Assembly: GCF_032362555.1 (NCBI RefSeq) | Contig: NC_083515.1 | Location: 4,499,001-4,563,000, forward strand | Source: Amyelois transitella | Taxonomy: Eukaryota; Arthropoda; Insecta; Lepidoptera; Pyralidae | Length of the DNA stretch: 64,000 nt | Direction: 5' to 3' | Shown here: in pieces, positions 1-13,085 of the stretch | Layout of the letters: every line of letters begins with the position of its first letter | How positions within the stretch are numbered: the stretch's first letter is position 1 | Position numbers and translations under genes: made by a program | The notes under the pieces: generated by a model | What the model was told of the DNA's origin: nothing | What the model saw: only the letters and a program-made list of their open reading frames with translations | Database searches by the model: none

Positions 1-839
1 ACCTAGCCCATGTTATTGATTTGCTGAAAGAGTAATTACAAAATGCAGTCACTTGAATTATTTTTCAATAATTATATATTTACTTTATGACTGAAAGAAA
101 AATATTCAAACTCATTTATGTCGATAATATTTTTACAGTTAACATGTTTTGTCGTCAAAAATAAATCTATTGTTGCTAGACTGTTTAATGTGAAACGCAA
201 AGTAATACATTATTGGCACTAAACTTTAGCGTTATTTCAGTTTTATTACTTGTTCCGTGCCTGTAGTACTTAACAATGTTGTTGCAAACGTATGTGACCT
301 ATTTAGGGGACATATATCATCTAGGTTACATTTGGAGAGCATATATACAGGCCGTTCACAGATTAAATCTCCGATTTTACCGACCCATGTCAAATAGATT
401 CGGGTAAAGTGATATCTGCGTCAGATAAGGTGAATACGGAATAGCACTTAAACCATTTTATATTTATAGTTTTGTGACCATGCAAAAAGCTTAATATTAT
501 TCAAAATGACATGGACTGCTCTCATGTACCATGAATTGTTAAAGCTGAATCATATTTTGTACGTGATGCTGACAACAGAAATAAAGATAACTTTGTAATA
601 CCTACCGTGAAGTGAGTACACGGGATACGATATGTGCGTATTCTATGCGAATTCATACTCAACAGCTATTAAAAACGATAAATAGTATATAATGTGTGAA
701 ATTATTATCTGACATCTTTTTAAGGAGTTGAAATACTTATTTAGCCGTGGTTTTGAACTTTTGATAAAGGCTCACAAAGTGCTCCACTAGTCATTGGTTT
801 AAACTCAATTTATTAAAACAAAACAATATATAATTTCAG
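1..839. other. Probable iRhom intron, no feature seen
   Basis: AT-rich sequence upstream of the first visible iRhom exon. The acceptor at 838-839 shows that it ends as an intron. I see no coding exon, RNA gene or clear repeat in it. The exon before it must lie further upstream or off the window. Confidence 0.5.
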
Positions 840-3800
840 GGCTCGTTCTCCTATTGGCTCCAGCGGTGTAGAATACAGAAGACCGGAACGAAATGTGTCA
901 TGGAGTGCGGGCGGGTCTCGGATACCATCGCCACTGTTGGAGCCCCTCGCTGACAACTCTAACAGGAGGCAGTGGGGTACCGGCCCCGTCGGCAGATTCT
1001 TTCAGTAAGTATTATTAAGAACTTCTGAGAAGAAGAATAACAGGAAAGAAGTCATTGAGTGTGGGCGAGTCTCGGATCGTCGCCACTTTTTAAGCACTTC
1101 GCTGATAACTCTAACAAGAAGCAGTGGTAGCCGGTAAATGTAGGACTCTTAATTCATATTTCTCTTCTCACTCTGTGAATGTAAAAGGCTAAAGTGGAGT
1201 TAGTGAAGTGTGTGTGGAGATGTATTTAATCTGGCATATTTTGATACTTTTGCGTGCACTGGCTAATCGTCACTTTCTTTCAGTCGTAACTTTCAATTTC
1301 AAAATTCTCCTCTATAAATATGGCTTTCGAACATAACACTAACATAGCATTCAATTGGCTGTTATAAAGTTTTAGATGAATGCACAGACAAGAACGTATA
1401 TTTTGTACTTCCCTTTTTTTCTTTAACACTTTTTGATAGTCTCCTATTAAAACTACCATTGAACAACACTTTTTTTGTAAATTAATATAATTGACATCCG
1501 TAAATAATACTAGTACTATGGAAATGATATATGACACGCCCCGTAATTAGTCGCCAATGAAGGATTATGAGAATTTAAGCAGTTGTTTCCTTGCAAATTA
1601 TACCCCGCAGCGGTCAGTGGCCCTATATCGACCCATCTCATAATTAATGAAAAGGTTTCGAGGATGCAATGGGTATGAGAGAATATTATATTGCAATGTT
1701 TAGATATTATAGAATATATATAGGGATGATTCGGGTAGGTACATGAATCATCTGTGACTTAATATGCACAGATATTATTTATGTTTATCCCAATCGTAGC
1801 ATTCGGACTTATAATTTTTCATTATTGTACTTACCTACTTAAGTTTGTCTCGCATATACTCGTATTCATATTTTGGAATGTTCCCGGTCGCTTTCTTAGC
1901 TGTACGCTTCAAAATTCGAGGTCTACAAGGCTTCATAGTTCTAAGTCTATTTATATACTCAAAGAGTACAGCTCTTATTGCGTCAAAACATGGTATACAT
2001 ACACGTTTTCCTGCATCATCCATAAATTCGGAATTCCCGCTAGTGAATTCCCTGTGGCCGTTTTATTGCGCAAATATTTACATTTGTAGCTAACTCGTCT
2101 CGTATAGGCTGCATTAACAAGGGATGGGCGTTTTGATGAATTTATTCATCGAGTCAGTTTGGATTCTACCATAAAAATGTATGTTGTATACGGCGAAATG
2201 TTTTGCAATGTTGTTTTTTATGTATTGCCTTCTCTCATAGTAATAGGTACAACGAAGTTCGTGTTCCTTTTGTACTGACAACGACGCGCTTTGGTATACG
2301 AGTATGTTGATATACACTTGGAGATTTTAGAGTTTTAGTCCCCTCTTTCGACATCCATATAAACAGATTATCACTCGACTTGATGTTGTATGCACGCTGA
2401 ATCCAAATATCATAATCATCATTAAGTTTAAAACATCGTACTGTTTTATTTTCATTAGTATAAAACGTATTGAAGACATTGCTATATTTCCTCCCCAGGC
2501 GTTCCCTTCACTCCGTGACGTCACATGATGAAGTCCCGCGACACCAAGACGAGTACACGGACTACCGGCCGTACTTCACGTGGTGGGTCAGCACCGTGCA
2601 GACCCTGGTGTTATTTCTGTCGCTACTGTGCTACGGCTTCGGGCCCGTCGGCTTCGGCCGGTATACACACGCTGGCCAAGTGCTGGTCAAAACATTAAGT
2701 TTACAACAGGTAAGGTATCTAGCATTTAAAAGAAAACATAATTTTGACTGTGTTCCATACACCTAGCTACTAGTATGGGCATTTTGATCTACGAAAACGC
2801 AGCTAAGGGAATTTCCGACCATTACCCATGGCTCTACCACTTTCTGGTTACACGAACTAAATCATGGAAAAGCTGCTCTCTCTAGCAGCGCACCCTTTCT
2901 TGTCTCCCTAAAAAATTTTACTTATAGACTGTACTAAAACTATTCGGGTAAGTTATAGCAGTCCATAAAAAATTAATCGGTTACAAAATATACATAAACT
3001 ACACTTAAACGTTGAAATTACAACCTGAAATTTATAACTTTATAAATAGGCTGAGTAACAAAACAATGTAATACAAAACCGTCTTTATTAAATGTCTAAA
3101 AATACCCGCCATTATCAAACAATAACAATTAAATATAGTCTGAAACGCGGCCAATCCAGGCCATCCGGGGGGCCATAATGCGCGTCAGCTGAATACTTCT
3201 TTTGTGAACGTTGACATAACAAGGCTAAATGAGGCAAAGCTTTTAGACAAAACAAGTTACGAGTTTAACGTCTGAGGGAGACAATGTAGGTTTCAGATTT
3301 GACATGTGCCGTCCCTTATAAGCTTATGTTTTGTTATGAATATAGGTATTGCGTTGGTGTTATATTATAATTAAACACTAGATCTAATTTGAAATATTTA
3401 AGACAAGTAATTGAATTTACGTCGAGTAAATATAATTATCTTGAGAAATATCTTTAAAAGGTACTTTTTGGGTGGATGAAACAATGTTTCTCAATAAACA
3501 TGACGATTAAGGTACAACTGATATATGAATCCGTCTGAAAAATGCACTAACCCATGTGAATAACCTTTCCAGGTGGAATGGGAGGAGCCAGCGTCATTTT
3601 GGCTAGGTCCTCGGGCGGCGGACCTGATACACTTGGGAGCAAAATTCGCGCCTTGCATGAGAAGGGACGCGAGGATAGCGCGCGCCATAGCGGCCCTAGC
3701 AAGACGGGAAAGGGACACCGCGTGCTGCATACGAAACGATGACTCGGGCTGCGTGCAGTCATCTAAGGCTGATTGTTCGGTGAGTTTTTAGCTTTTAATA

Positions 3801-6665
3801 AATAGTCTCAGATCACAAACCGTCAGGTCAGGTACATCTCGATCCAGGATCATGGTCGAAAAGCGCACCACGAGCTCCTTTCCTGAGAGTTGACGGATAT
3901 ACCCGGACTAACGTCAGAATGAACAAGAAGACGGATTCACGAGTACAATAGGTAAAGAGAAAATTCGATGCGAACAGCCAATCAGTTCCAACAATAAATA
4001 AATTTAGCGACATGCATGTTTTATAAATAAAGAACGTTGACTAGTATGTCGAATGCGACATAAATTTTGCTTTGTCGAAGATGTGACGGCTTGTTTGGTA
4101 TTGTTTACATTGTTATAATAATGTGGTGCTATCGAACTGCAGTCGATCAGTTTATTACCTTCTTTACTTAGGTATCTTCAAAGTCGACGCCCCAGATATT
4201 GCAAACCGAGTGATTACATTCAGTAAAAAATGTTTAATATTATGATAAAAATATCACGATGAATGAATGAGGTTTGAATTTATTTATTTATAGCCTAACT
4301 TGTGAAATTTCTTTTTTACACGCGGCCAATAGATAAGAGGTTTAGTAGCAAAGGTAAGTTTAACACAGATAATTATACTTTTTAAACAAGAGGGACACAA
4401 TTATAATATAATGTTACCTCTTACACGGTTAATAAAGCTAATAATCAAGTCAAGATGTTTAACTATTGATACAATTTGGAAAAAAGATATTATGTTGTTC
4501 GCATTTAACATGTTTATTTTTTTCCAGAATACAATATCAACATGGAAGAAATGGTCTTCTGGTGAATCTGGGCCTGGTGGTCGGATATCAGGGTCTGTTT
4601 GTGGATTAGATCCCAAGTGAGTATTAATAGTTTATTTAATTTATTTTTAAGGAAAACTTATAGGTTAATATCAAATACACAGTTAATTTAAATAGAAATT
4701 AAACAGTCGCTTATTACAACATACATACATATAACCACGTCTATATCCCTTGCGGGGTAGACAGAGCCTACAGTCTTATAAAGACTGATAGGCCACGTTC
4801 AGCTATTACAAGCCTACACATATATAAAAAAATCACACGTATTTACATAAAATTACGCCTCTCCCGGGAAGCTAGGGAGGTATTACACATTTCCATGATC
4901 CCTGCACACCTATTTCGCTTCATGCTCATTCACCATCCTCTTGTGCAAGCCAAAAGTTTAAAAATTATTTTGATGACAATTACAGTTACATTCTAAAGTT
5001 TACTTTTAATTTTTGTTAGTCTCCATGTGCTCATCAATGGATAGTTTCCCTTACGGCTGTCCCAATATCTACTCGTATGCTATAAAAAGTACTTCTTCTT
5101 TGTAAAATCTATTTATTTTTCTGTGGCTTCATCAGGTTTTTAACGCAGATGTTGATCGTTTGAAGACCATACGTAGGTACATATACACATTTCACAGGAT
5201 ATTATTTTAATGAACAATCGTCGCGTGTTCAGTTAGCGAGTCTAACAAGTTTATAGTTCCTAGTACAGCCAAAAACAACCTGCCCAGTATTGACTATTGC
5301 AGTCTTGAAGTCTTCTTCTTCTTACATTTATGAATTAACTGTTATAGATATTTATTTATCATTAACGTATACTTCTTCCAGATTCTGTGAAGCGCCTCGG
5401 TCGATAGCACCGCACGAGTGGCCAGATGACATAACAAAATGGCCGATTTGCCGCAAATCTGTCATAGACGGGTCAGCGGCTGCCGGTCGCGCTGGGCACG
5501 CGGCGGAACACATGGCCTGCGAAGTCATCGGGCACCCTTGCTGTATAGGAATTCACGGGCAGTGCGTGATCACCACGAGGGAACATTGCGATTTTGTTAA
5601 GGGTTATTTTCATGAAGAAGCGTCCTTGTGTTCTCAGGTTTGTATAGGGTTTTTTCTGGCAAATAGAGTGTTGAATTTGGCCTAAGGTATATGTTCTGAA
5701 TGCTCCTTTGTAGATTGTATAATTGTAGAAAAGTTGTTCTATAACAACCTTGTCTTATGAGTAGGTTCCACAAATATCAGTAATTCGCCTTTGTTGATAA
5801 AATTATGCTTTAATTTCAGGTTTCGTGCCTAGACGATGTCTGCGGAATGCTGCCGTTTATGAAAAGACGTCGTCCAGACCAGTTGTATCGTGTATGGACG
5901 TCTTTATTCGTCCACGCCGGCCTTCTTCATCTAGCTGGGACGCTAGCTCTGCAGTGGCTATTCATGAGGGATCTGGAGAAAATGGCTGGACCAGTCCGGA
6001 TTGCCTTCATTTACCTCGGCAGCGGCGTGGCTGGAAACATGGCGTCTGCTATATTCGAACCCTATAGAGCTGAGGTGTGTTTAATTATTAGATGGTCTAT
6101 GCGTAGTTTTAATGACCTTGCCCTTGTTTGTTCTAGTTCATTTTCTACATTTATAACATTTGGATTCTCTTAGTAAAGTACATATTAAAAGTTAGTACCT
6201 AAATAATGCTCACCTTATTATTGTGTATTTCAGGTGGGGCCAGCAGGATCACATTTTGGTCTCCTTGCATGTTTGATAGTAGAAATACTAGCAATATGGC
6301 CAAGACTGAGACATCCACAATGGGTGCTGATGAAGATGATCGGCATTGCATTTGCTCTCTTCCTGGCAGGCTTCTTGCCGTGGGTGGACAACTTCGCGCA
6401 AGTCTTCGGATTCGCGTTCGGGTTTCTGCTGTCGTACGCTTTACTGCCATTTGTGACTATAGGGAGGTACGAGCGGCAGAGGAAGAAGGTGTTAGTGTGG
6501 GTGTGTTTAGTATTAGCAATGGTGATGTTGGGGGCTCTGGTGGCGATCTTCTACGCGGCGCCGGCATACGAGTGTACGGCGTGTGCGTATTTCACTTGTT
6601 TGCCGTTCGCGCCGGACATGTGCGCGTCGCAGGACGTCCGCGTGCGGCAGCTGGACGGGGTATGA
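840..6665 (+). CDS. iRhom: Inactive rhomboid (iRhom / rhomboid-5 type), 3' seven exons, 5' partial
   Basis: Exons 840-1004, 2499-2709, 3573-3779, 4528-4616, 5382-5637, 5820-6074 and 6234-6665 join in frame across GT-AG introns to 537 codons plus stop; the start lies upstream of the window. iRhoms are catalytically dead rhomboid-like proteins of the ER and Golgi that control trafficking or degradation of EGF-family ligands and ADAM17-type partners. Exon 1 is cytosolic tail. Exon 2 carries the DYRPYFTWW motif and first membrane segment. Exons 3-5 encode the cysteine-rich luminal iRhom homology domain ([47 protein letters not shown]). Exons 6-7 hold HAGLLHL and the remaining membrane segments. 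The GxSG serine position reads GPAG, the iRhom hallmark. The TM6 segment reads DNFAQVFGF, with glutamine where many family members keep histidine. The family call is firm; the upstream exons cannot be seen. Confidence 0.93.
1051..1135 (+). pseudogene. Decayed duplicate of the first visible iRhom exon, inside the next intron
   Basis: This stretch aligns with 897-985 of the coding exon about 150 bp upstream, at roughly 80% identity by eye. Shared blocks include GTCTCGGAT, CGCCACT, ACTCTAACA and GCAGTGG. It has short deletions that shift the frame, then stops, and no acceptor is obvious. It looks like a short tandem duplication that has since decayed. Confidence 0.75.
3815..3905 (+). repeat. 3' fragment of the tRNA-derived SINE family seen complete at 52015
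   Basis: The stretch containing GATCCAGGATCATGGTC followed by ACGAGCTCC matches the 3' part of the SINE (compare 25100-25140 and 52290-52340). It lies in an iRhom intron and has no coding content. Confidence 0.5.
4718..4815 (+). repeat. Partial copy of (TATG)n-tailed lepidopteran SINE-like element
   Basis: The CATACATACAT tail is followed by a core containing TATATCCCTTGCGGGG, TAGACAGAGCC and AGACTGATAGGCCACGTTCA. This core recurs at 14195, 24650, 27070, 29765, 31688, 41190, 41858 and 48800. Here it is truncated after about 100 bp, in an iRhom intron. Confidence 0.75.
4848..4960 (+). repeat. Worn copy of a second short interspersed family
   Basis: The order of motifs AAAATTACGCC, a CCCGGGAAG-type box, TTTCCATGATCCCTGCA and TTTCGCTTCATGCTCATTCA matches copies at 46120-46250 and 61262-61410 (AAAATCACGCC..., CCACTTGCCACGAT, CTTCGCTTCATTCACAT). 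It directly follows the repeat at 4718. Confidence 0.6.
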
Positions 6666-6795
6666 CGGCGCGCGGCCCGGGCGCCCCCGCCGCCGCGACC
6701 CCGCCCCGCGCCCCCCGCGTGCCCCGCCCGCCGCCCGCGCCGCGCCGCCGCCTGATGCCCCACCACACCCCGCCACCCCGCCACCCGCGCCGCCC
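6661..6795 (+). other. Strikingly GC-rich start of the iRhom 3' UTR
   Basis: Directly after the stop codon (6663-6665) the sequence is almost pure G+C, mainly CCG, GCC and CCCCG runs, before returning to AT-rich DNA near 6795. Long open frames overlap here on both strands only because stop codons are scarce in such sequence. They do not continue the iRhom family pattern, so I do not call them genes. Confidence 0.8.
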
Positions 6796-6855
6796 TACAT
6801 ACAATTTAGGATTACGTTAAACTTAAAAAAAAAATGTTTTCAAAAATTGAATATC

Positions 6856-6861
6856 AATAAA
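6856..6861 (+). terminator. Likely proximal poly(A) signal of iRhom (AATAAA)
   Basis: AATAAA lies about 190 bp after the stop, followed 15-30 bp later by a GT-rich stretch (GTTTTGTTTTGT), the usual layout of a cleavage site. Further AATAAA hexamers at 7394-7399 and 8129-8134 could serve longer transcripts. Confidence 0.55.
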
Positions 6862-9800
6862 TATTGAGACAAAGGAAAGTTTTGTTTTGTATGGCTAGTG
6901 TAAAGTGATGGTTGAGGCATTTTAAAAACTACAATTAAATTCAGTCAATAATCATTTCGTTTTGTAAATAAGTCATTCTTTTTATGATATATATTATTGA
7001 TATATGACGTTTCTATATATTTCAGTCAAAGTAAATACCTACGTATGTATGATGATAGATTGGGTAAATACAGCGTAAGAAGGTGAATATTTTTAAATAC
7101 CTTTTGAAATTAACACCTGCTGGTATTATTGGTTTTCAATTAATTTATTTTTGCGCAGTTTAGGTACCCCATAAATTGTTACATACCGAAAATTATTATT
7201 GTTTTTGTTAAGAGAAAAAAAAACTAAATTAATTATAATTACCAAGCGTAGCCATATAAAGAACGAGCAGTTTTTTTTACAAAGGTAATGTATCTAAATA
7301 CCTACCCCACTCATACAATTTGTGTTTAAAAATGGTTCATAAAATTATGACCTGCCAAAATGCTCTGTATTATAGTTTTTAAATGCCTAAACCAATAAAG
7401 TCTTGGAACTTAAAAGGAAGAAATGAAAAAAGAAATGCATGTTGATTATTATGGCATAATCAACAGTAGAAAAGTTAACAAAATTTTTTTTTTTCAATTA
7501 AGTATCAAAACAAATATTCTTATTAATTTGATTGATATTATCAGATCCGATAAACCATAATGTAAATATTCTGTAAATTATAATCATGTATTTAAGTGAG
7601 CTGTATTTAAGTGTGGCTATACTTGTCTGCGTGAGCTACGGGGGCTGTGTCTTGTACAACATAAAAATTGTTAAATATTTAGGCCAGTATTAAAATTGAT
7701 TTACATGAATGTATAAAGTTATACTTTTTAAAGTTGATGTTCCTTGTATTGGAGGACGCCAATATCGTAATGTATCTATATTAAATTAATTTTATTCCCA
7801 AAATATTTATGTAATCGATATTTATTGAAAAATAAGTAAGTATTTCTAAATACCCTTTGTGAACTGTCTAGCGATAATTTGAAAATTGTTTATGATTAAT
7901 TCTTATGTTTGTGGTTTGCCTTAAATACGTCTTAAATCATTTTTGTGTCTTAAATAAATAAACACTTGATTATTTAAATTTATTGTTCTGTCGCTAAACA
8001 ACGATTTTAAATGTAATAATTTATAAACAAAATAATTTATATGAGCACCAATGTGTAATATTTTAATTTCGTGTAAAAATTCTAAGCTATTTATTTAATA
8101 GTTGTACAGACGGCTCCCGTATGGTGTCAAATAAACATAATTTAGTATATTACTAAATAATGTATATATAGAATCTACTCACTTACCTATGTTTAATGAT
8201 ATATTTGGTATTTTCATCAATTTCGTTCACCGCATATAAACGAATTGTCTTAAAAACTTATTATATCACTTTAATAAGTATAATTTTGTCAATTTTCTGA
8301 TAGAAATATGTGAAAAATATCCGTACAATTATATTGCAGATTGTAAAATAATATGTGTTGGTAAATGAGATGATTTTTTAAATTATGCCGTTTTTTCACA
8401 ACTATACAAATATTTTTTTACGTTAATATTAATTTCTTGAAATATTACTGTCATTGGAAAGTTCCACATATTTCTGATCATTATTATAGTTGTATGATGA
8501 AGTCTGTGTAGGTTTGTATAATTATTTTATATTATGCTAGTGATATCTAATACAGTTACAATTTAGGAGTATTATTTTATTACAGACACAGTATAGAAGA
8601 AGCGATGGTCTTATTTAAAGCAACTTAATAATTTGTAATTGTATTACCTAGTCATCTTAATAAGTTTTTAAATGTAAATATTTACTTCATTTAAATTGAT
8701 AATTGTCAATGAACGAAGAATGGGATGCTGTTAATAGTTATTTTATCCAGTGGAAAGCTTATAAAAAGGATGTTAATGAAAATTTTATACAAATTAAACA
8801 GGCACAAACGCATATAGGTATAATAAATAATTATTCAGTACCTAAATATAAACTATAAAAAAGATAAAAGTTGTGGAAATGTGCGTTGATGAAAAGCTTT
8901 GTTTTTGGTGATTTGCAAACGTTATCATTGGCTACCCAATAAATAATTTATCCTATTAAACATAATTGTAATTAAGTAAAAACATATTTTTATATTTTTT
9001 TTCTGTTAGGTAATTCAGTTTGAACCATTCAATAATCATATTTGAAAATTTGAATGCATACCTGAGTATAAGTACTACATTAATTTTTGAATTCCACAAA
9101 TAACCCTGCTCTTTTCTCTCTTCCCTACAAAATGGGTCAAGTTGGCAGCAGCTTCATGACATTACTTATAAAATAAGTGTTAGTTTTAGTATCGGAAAAT
9201 TGAAATATTTTACTATTGATTTGATCGAATTTATATGTAAAAATTTGTTGAACTTCTTCAAATATCATTAGGAACTTTAATTAGTTATTTCGGAGAATTC
9301 ATGATTTTTACGATAAATTACTTGTTTACTCATTATTAAAATTGATTTATATCCAAAAAAATGTTATTGTGGAGGAACCAAATAAATATATTTTTTTTAT
9401 TTTAATGTATATTTAAAAACTTCCGTTTCAATGTTATTAAACCAAACACGGGTATACAACCTGTCCAATCCAAACTTTGAGTTATATTATCAGGAAAAAC
9501 GTAAACGATTAAAGCCACAATCCTGCCTGATGTAGGGAGTTTAATCGACAAATGGCAATGTATAAAAATATCTCTTGACAATCTTATAATATGAATAAAA
9601 AATAAAAGGTCATTTGTTAAAAAATTAGACCCAGAAACTGACACTGCCTGTAAGTTATCTCGTGATAATGTTATTTGTATTTATTTGTTGTTACAATTTT
9701 TGCAACCACATTTATTTAATTAAAATCTTTGTGCATCTAGTAATATTTAGTATTTATTATAAAGAGTGTAATTGCATTCAGTATTTATTAAATGTGACGG

Positions 9801-9912
9801 TTCTTGACGACTTTCTTTGTTAATTTTTTATGAAAATACACATCAGTCACATATATTTTTGTATAAAAAAGTATAAGAATTTCAATTGAAATATCTTGAA
9901 ATTGACTATTTT

Positions 9913-9946
9913 AAAAACAATTTTGGCAATAACCAAAATTGTTTTT
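9913..9946. repeat. Perfect 14-bp inverted repeat, 6-nt loop
   Basis: AAAAACAATTTTGG at 9913-9926 is exactly complementary to CCAAAATTGTTTTT at 9933-9946. Nothing around it suggests a gene; such foldbacks are common in AT-rich DNA. Confidence 0.9.
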
Positions 9947-10448
9947 GTAACCCAAATATGTATTATTTTGGTTTAAAATTATTTTTTTAAAATAGGTATT
10001 TACGTTACCATCAAAGATGAAAGTGTTACTTAAATAACATTATAGAATGTGGACCCATAATTTCAACACATTTTGAAATCGACATACCTACCTATATTCC
10101 GTCGAACATCTATTTCACGTGTAAATAAAACCTTCCTTATTTATCATTTCGTATCTGAATATGTTATCAATGACCGTCATGTTTCGTATTTATCTGAATC
10201 AGATCTCATCAAGTGCAGTGCGTGGTATGAATGTGAAGTAATGACGTATCCATTGCTACCTACTTATTTGGGGTTTGTTACTGTTTTACTATTTTTGAAC
10301 ATCGAACACATTTTTAAATGAATGCTTGCCAGTATTTACAGAACATTCTGGTAATTTCTGTTTAATAGTTTTCTAAATATGTTCGATATTCAAAATGTGT
10401 CGTTACAGACTCACCTTTACTTTCTTACTATCCAGCGATTGAAGTGCT

Positions 10449-10475
10449 CTTGCGGCCGGCGGCCGGCGGACTGTC
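10449..10475. other. Isolated GC-rich palindromic patch
   Basis: GCGGCCGGCGGCCGGCGG stands out in otherwise AT-rich DNA. It is partly self-complementary and has no gene next to it. I cannot assign a role. Confidence 0.6.
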
Positions 10476-11029
10476 TCAGGTTAAATCTAAGAAAAACTTA
10501 CATATTGTACATTGTGAACATACACTTAATTAATATATTCATAAGCAAATGGTAAAGTAATCTTATTGTAAACTAGTAATAATCGAACAAGAAACCTTAT
10601 TATCATAATATCTCTGTGTTTTATTTTAAACTCGCTTTACTGCCTTCAGGTTATGTGTGTAAAATTTGTGACCGAGTGGTTACTGTCAGAAAAAAATGGA
10701 ATAACTTCAACTGATTCTGTGGATGTCGTTGAAGGCAACTAAAGAAAAAAATTAGGTATCTAAATAGGGTAATTATTTTTATCAAATAAATCAGCCGGAT
10801 ACAAAAGAACAAAACAAAACAATGTAAATAAAACATGAAAATTGCGAATTCTATGCAAGTTGCGAATTGAAAAAAATATGGTACTATGTTTTTTTCCTTA
10901 AATCAATGTGGAAGATGAGTATATCTAATCATATTGATTGGAGAATTGTGACGTAGGTGAGTTTATCTTAGGTATCCCAACTATCTGTAAGTGTTAAGAT
11001 AAAAGGTAAACAGACATGATCCAACACCA

Positions 11030-11300
11030 AATTTTTATTAGATTAGGCCAGTTAGGTCAAGGTGGTAAGATTGGTTTCTCTAAATGGTTCTTATTTATCT
11101 AGATCAGTTCTATCGTTAAGCCATACAGCTAAATGTAGTCTCTGTCTTTTCAGAACTGTTGGCTCTGTAGAATGCTTCCTTTACAGTGCAGAGGTCGGGC
11201 GGAAATCGCTTCGTGTTAAAACATTCCTTAACCTTACTTAATCGAGGATAGTCACAGGCAAATCTCGAACTTCTCTCTAGAGAGGATGCAATCGGGTCTA
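11030..11300. repeat. Worn composite of two SINE families
   Basis: The first half (about 11030-11170) resembles the reverse orientation of the (TATG)n-tailed element: the TTCTATC..TTAAGCCA block and CAGAACTGTTGGCTCTGT. The second half (about 11185-11300) resembles the 3' part of the tRNA-derived SINE: CGCTTCGTGT, CCTTACTTAATC and GAGGATGCAATCGGG. Both are heavily mutated. Confidence 0.45.
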
Positions 11301-12984
11301 ATGGCAGGAGGATGATAATAATTTTAAAAGCATTATGAAGACAAATTCATTAAAATTCTAAAATTATGTAAACGTATTCAATAACTTTTAAGGCAAAGCT
11401 AATTTTCCGAAATTAAGTTGAATACGTATTGCGTACGCACACTGTAGATAAATATCAATGATGGTAATTACCTAACGTTTTGAACCAAAACTCGTGTTTC
11501 GAGAGAGAAAAGGGGTCGCCTGTGACTAGCTTTAGTTAAATAATTGCATATTTATATCATCTGTTTAAACATGGCGTATATTATTAAAACAATCTTATTC
11601 CCACTATACAAATAACGTGAGAAAAATATTTAAATGGTATTATAACACAATATCAGTCACTTTAGTGAAATTTTAACGTTAGGAGTAATTCTCATTAGAG
11701 CGGTGGCTGGCGTACGTAATTACGTATATCATACAAAGTTTCAAGCTGATTTCAAAATGACGTTAGCTGGTCACATTTACTTCTAAAATGCCCATCTGAA
11801 AATGTAGAATTAGTTTGCTATCAGCAATTACTTTTTCTATAAGTATAATAGTTTCAACTTCTATTTTATTAATTTTATTGTATGTTTTTGTTGTCAATCA
11901 AACAGTTATAAAACTATGTATATTTCTTTTTATTTCGACGTGTTTGCTTTTTGATACATGTTACAGAATCATAGATAATGGCGTCAATCAACAATTTGTT
12001 ATCGTGTAAGATCTGAAAAATCGCAAAATACTGTTTTTATACTGTGCTCCGAATCATCTCGGCACCACTAGCTGAGTGGCGGGAAGGAAGGGTGGACCGA
12101 TAATACAAAAAGTGAGTAGAATAAACATAATAAATTATTTGTCTATTTATTTTTCTTAGCAGGATCAAATTTATTTGTTCATAATAAAAAAATATACTAC
12201 TTGGTATTCTTTAATATCCCTAAGCGATCAAAGCCTGGTTCAATTTGTGCGCCAATGAATATTTTTTTGATTTTTATACTTGTATTACCTTTATAACTTA
12301 AGGTTGTAAGAGAAATAAATAGTATAATTCTTAATAATTGTGGTACTTTGTGTGTCTTTTTAAGGAAAAAAACACCATATTAGGTATATCGAAAAGTTTC
12401 ATTATTAAACCCCGTTCACACTTTCTGCAATGAATAGGAAATAAAAATTTTTACTGTTTCTGCTAATATTTGATCTAAAATAATTGAATAATATAAAAGA
12501 CGAAATAAAACATAGCTGAATATACTTGTATAAGATACAGAAAATAAAATCTGCAAACTGTAGATCATAATTTTATTACAAACAAGAACGGAATATTTTT
12601 TTTATGTTGCCTTGTATTTATTATTAAAACATTATTTTACTCGTTTTTTACGCTTCTCATAACTATTTGTGTCGCATGAACTATTACTGTTTACGAACAA
12701 AATATTGACATTATCTTTTCATTTGCCATAGGTACGTGGTTTAAAAATATTACATTATTCAGTAGCAATATAATTATAATATACGTCCCTGCTGGTCGGG
12801 TACAGCTATTAATTCAATATTGTCATTTTAAAAATTTGTTAAAATACACCAGTGAGTTGACAAATTTGAAATAAGAACGATATATTAGAATTAATTTTAA
12901 TAAATGTTATAATTTGTGCCAGTTGCTTATCTTCAACCAGGCTTCTGTCCGTGGAATTCTACTTATGTGATGAGTTAGCATCTT

Positions 12985-13085
12985 ATTAGCCTAACTCTTC
13001 AAAAGTTACTTCCATCATTAGGCCATTCAACCAAATGTGGCTTTTGGGCCGTGAGGTTATAGGCACTGTCTACCCCATGTAGTAT
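12985..13085 (-). repeat. Very degenerate (TATG)n-tailed element
   Basis: CATTAGGCCATTCAACCAAATG followed by GGCACTGTCTACCCCATG keeps the order of motifs of the family in reverse orientation, but divergence is high. Confidence 0.4.

Noticed and set aside
6206..6867. Long overlapping open frames on both strands across the last iRhom exon and the GC-rich block
   Set aside because: Only the frame from 6234 to 6665 continues the iRhom pattern (GPAG, membrane segments, terminal cysteines). The others are out-of-frame readings of it or stop-poor GC-rich sequence of low complexity.
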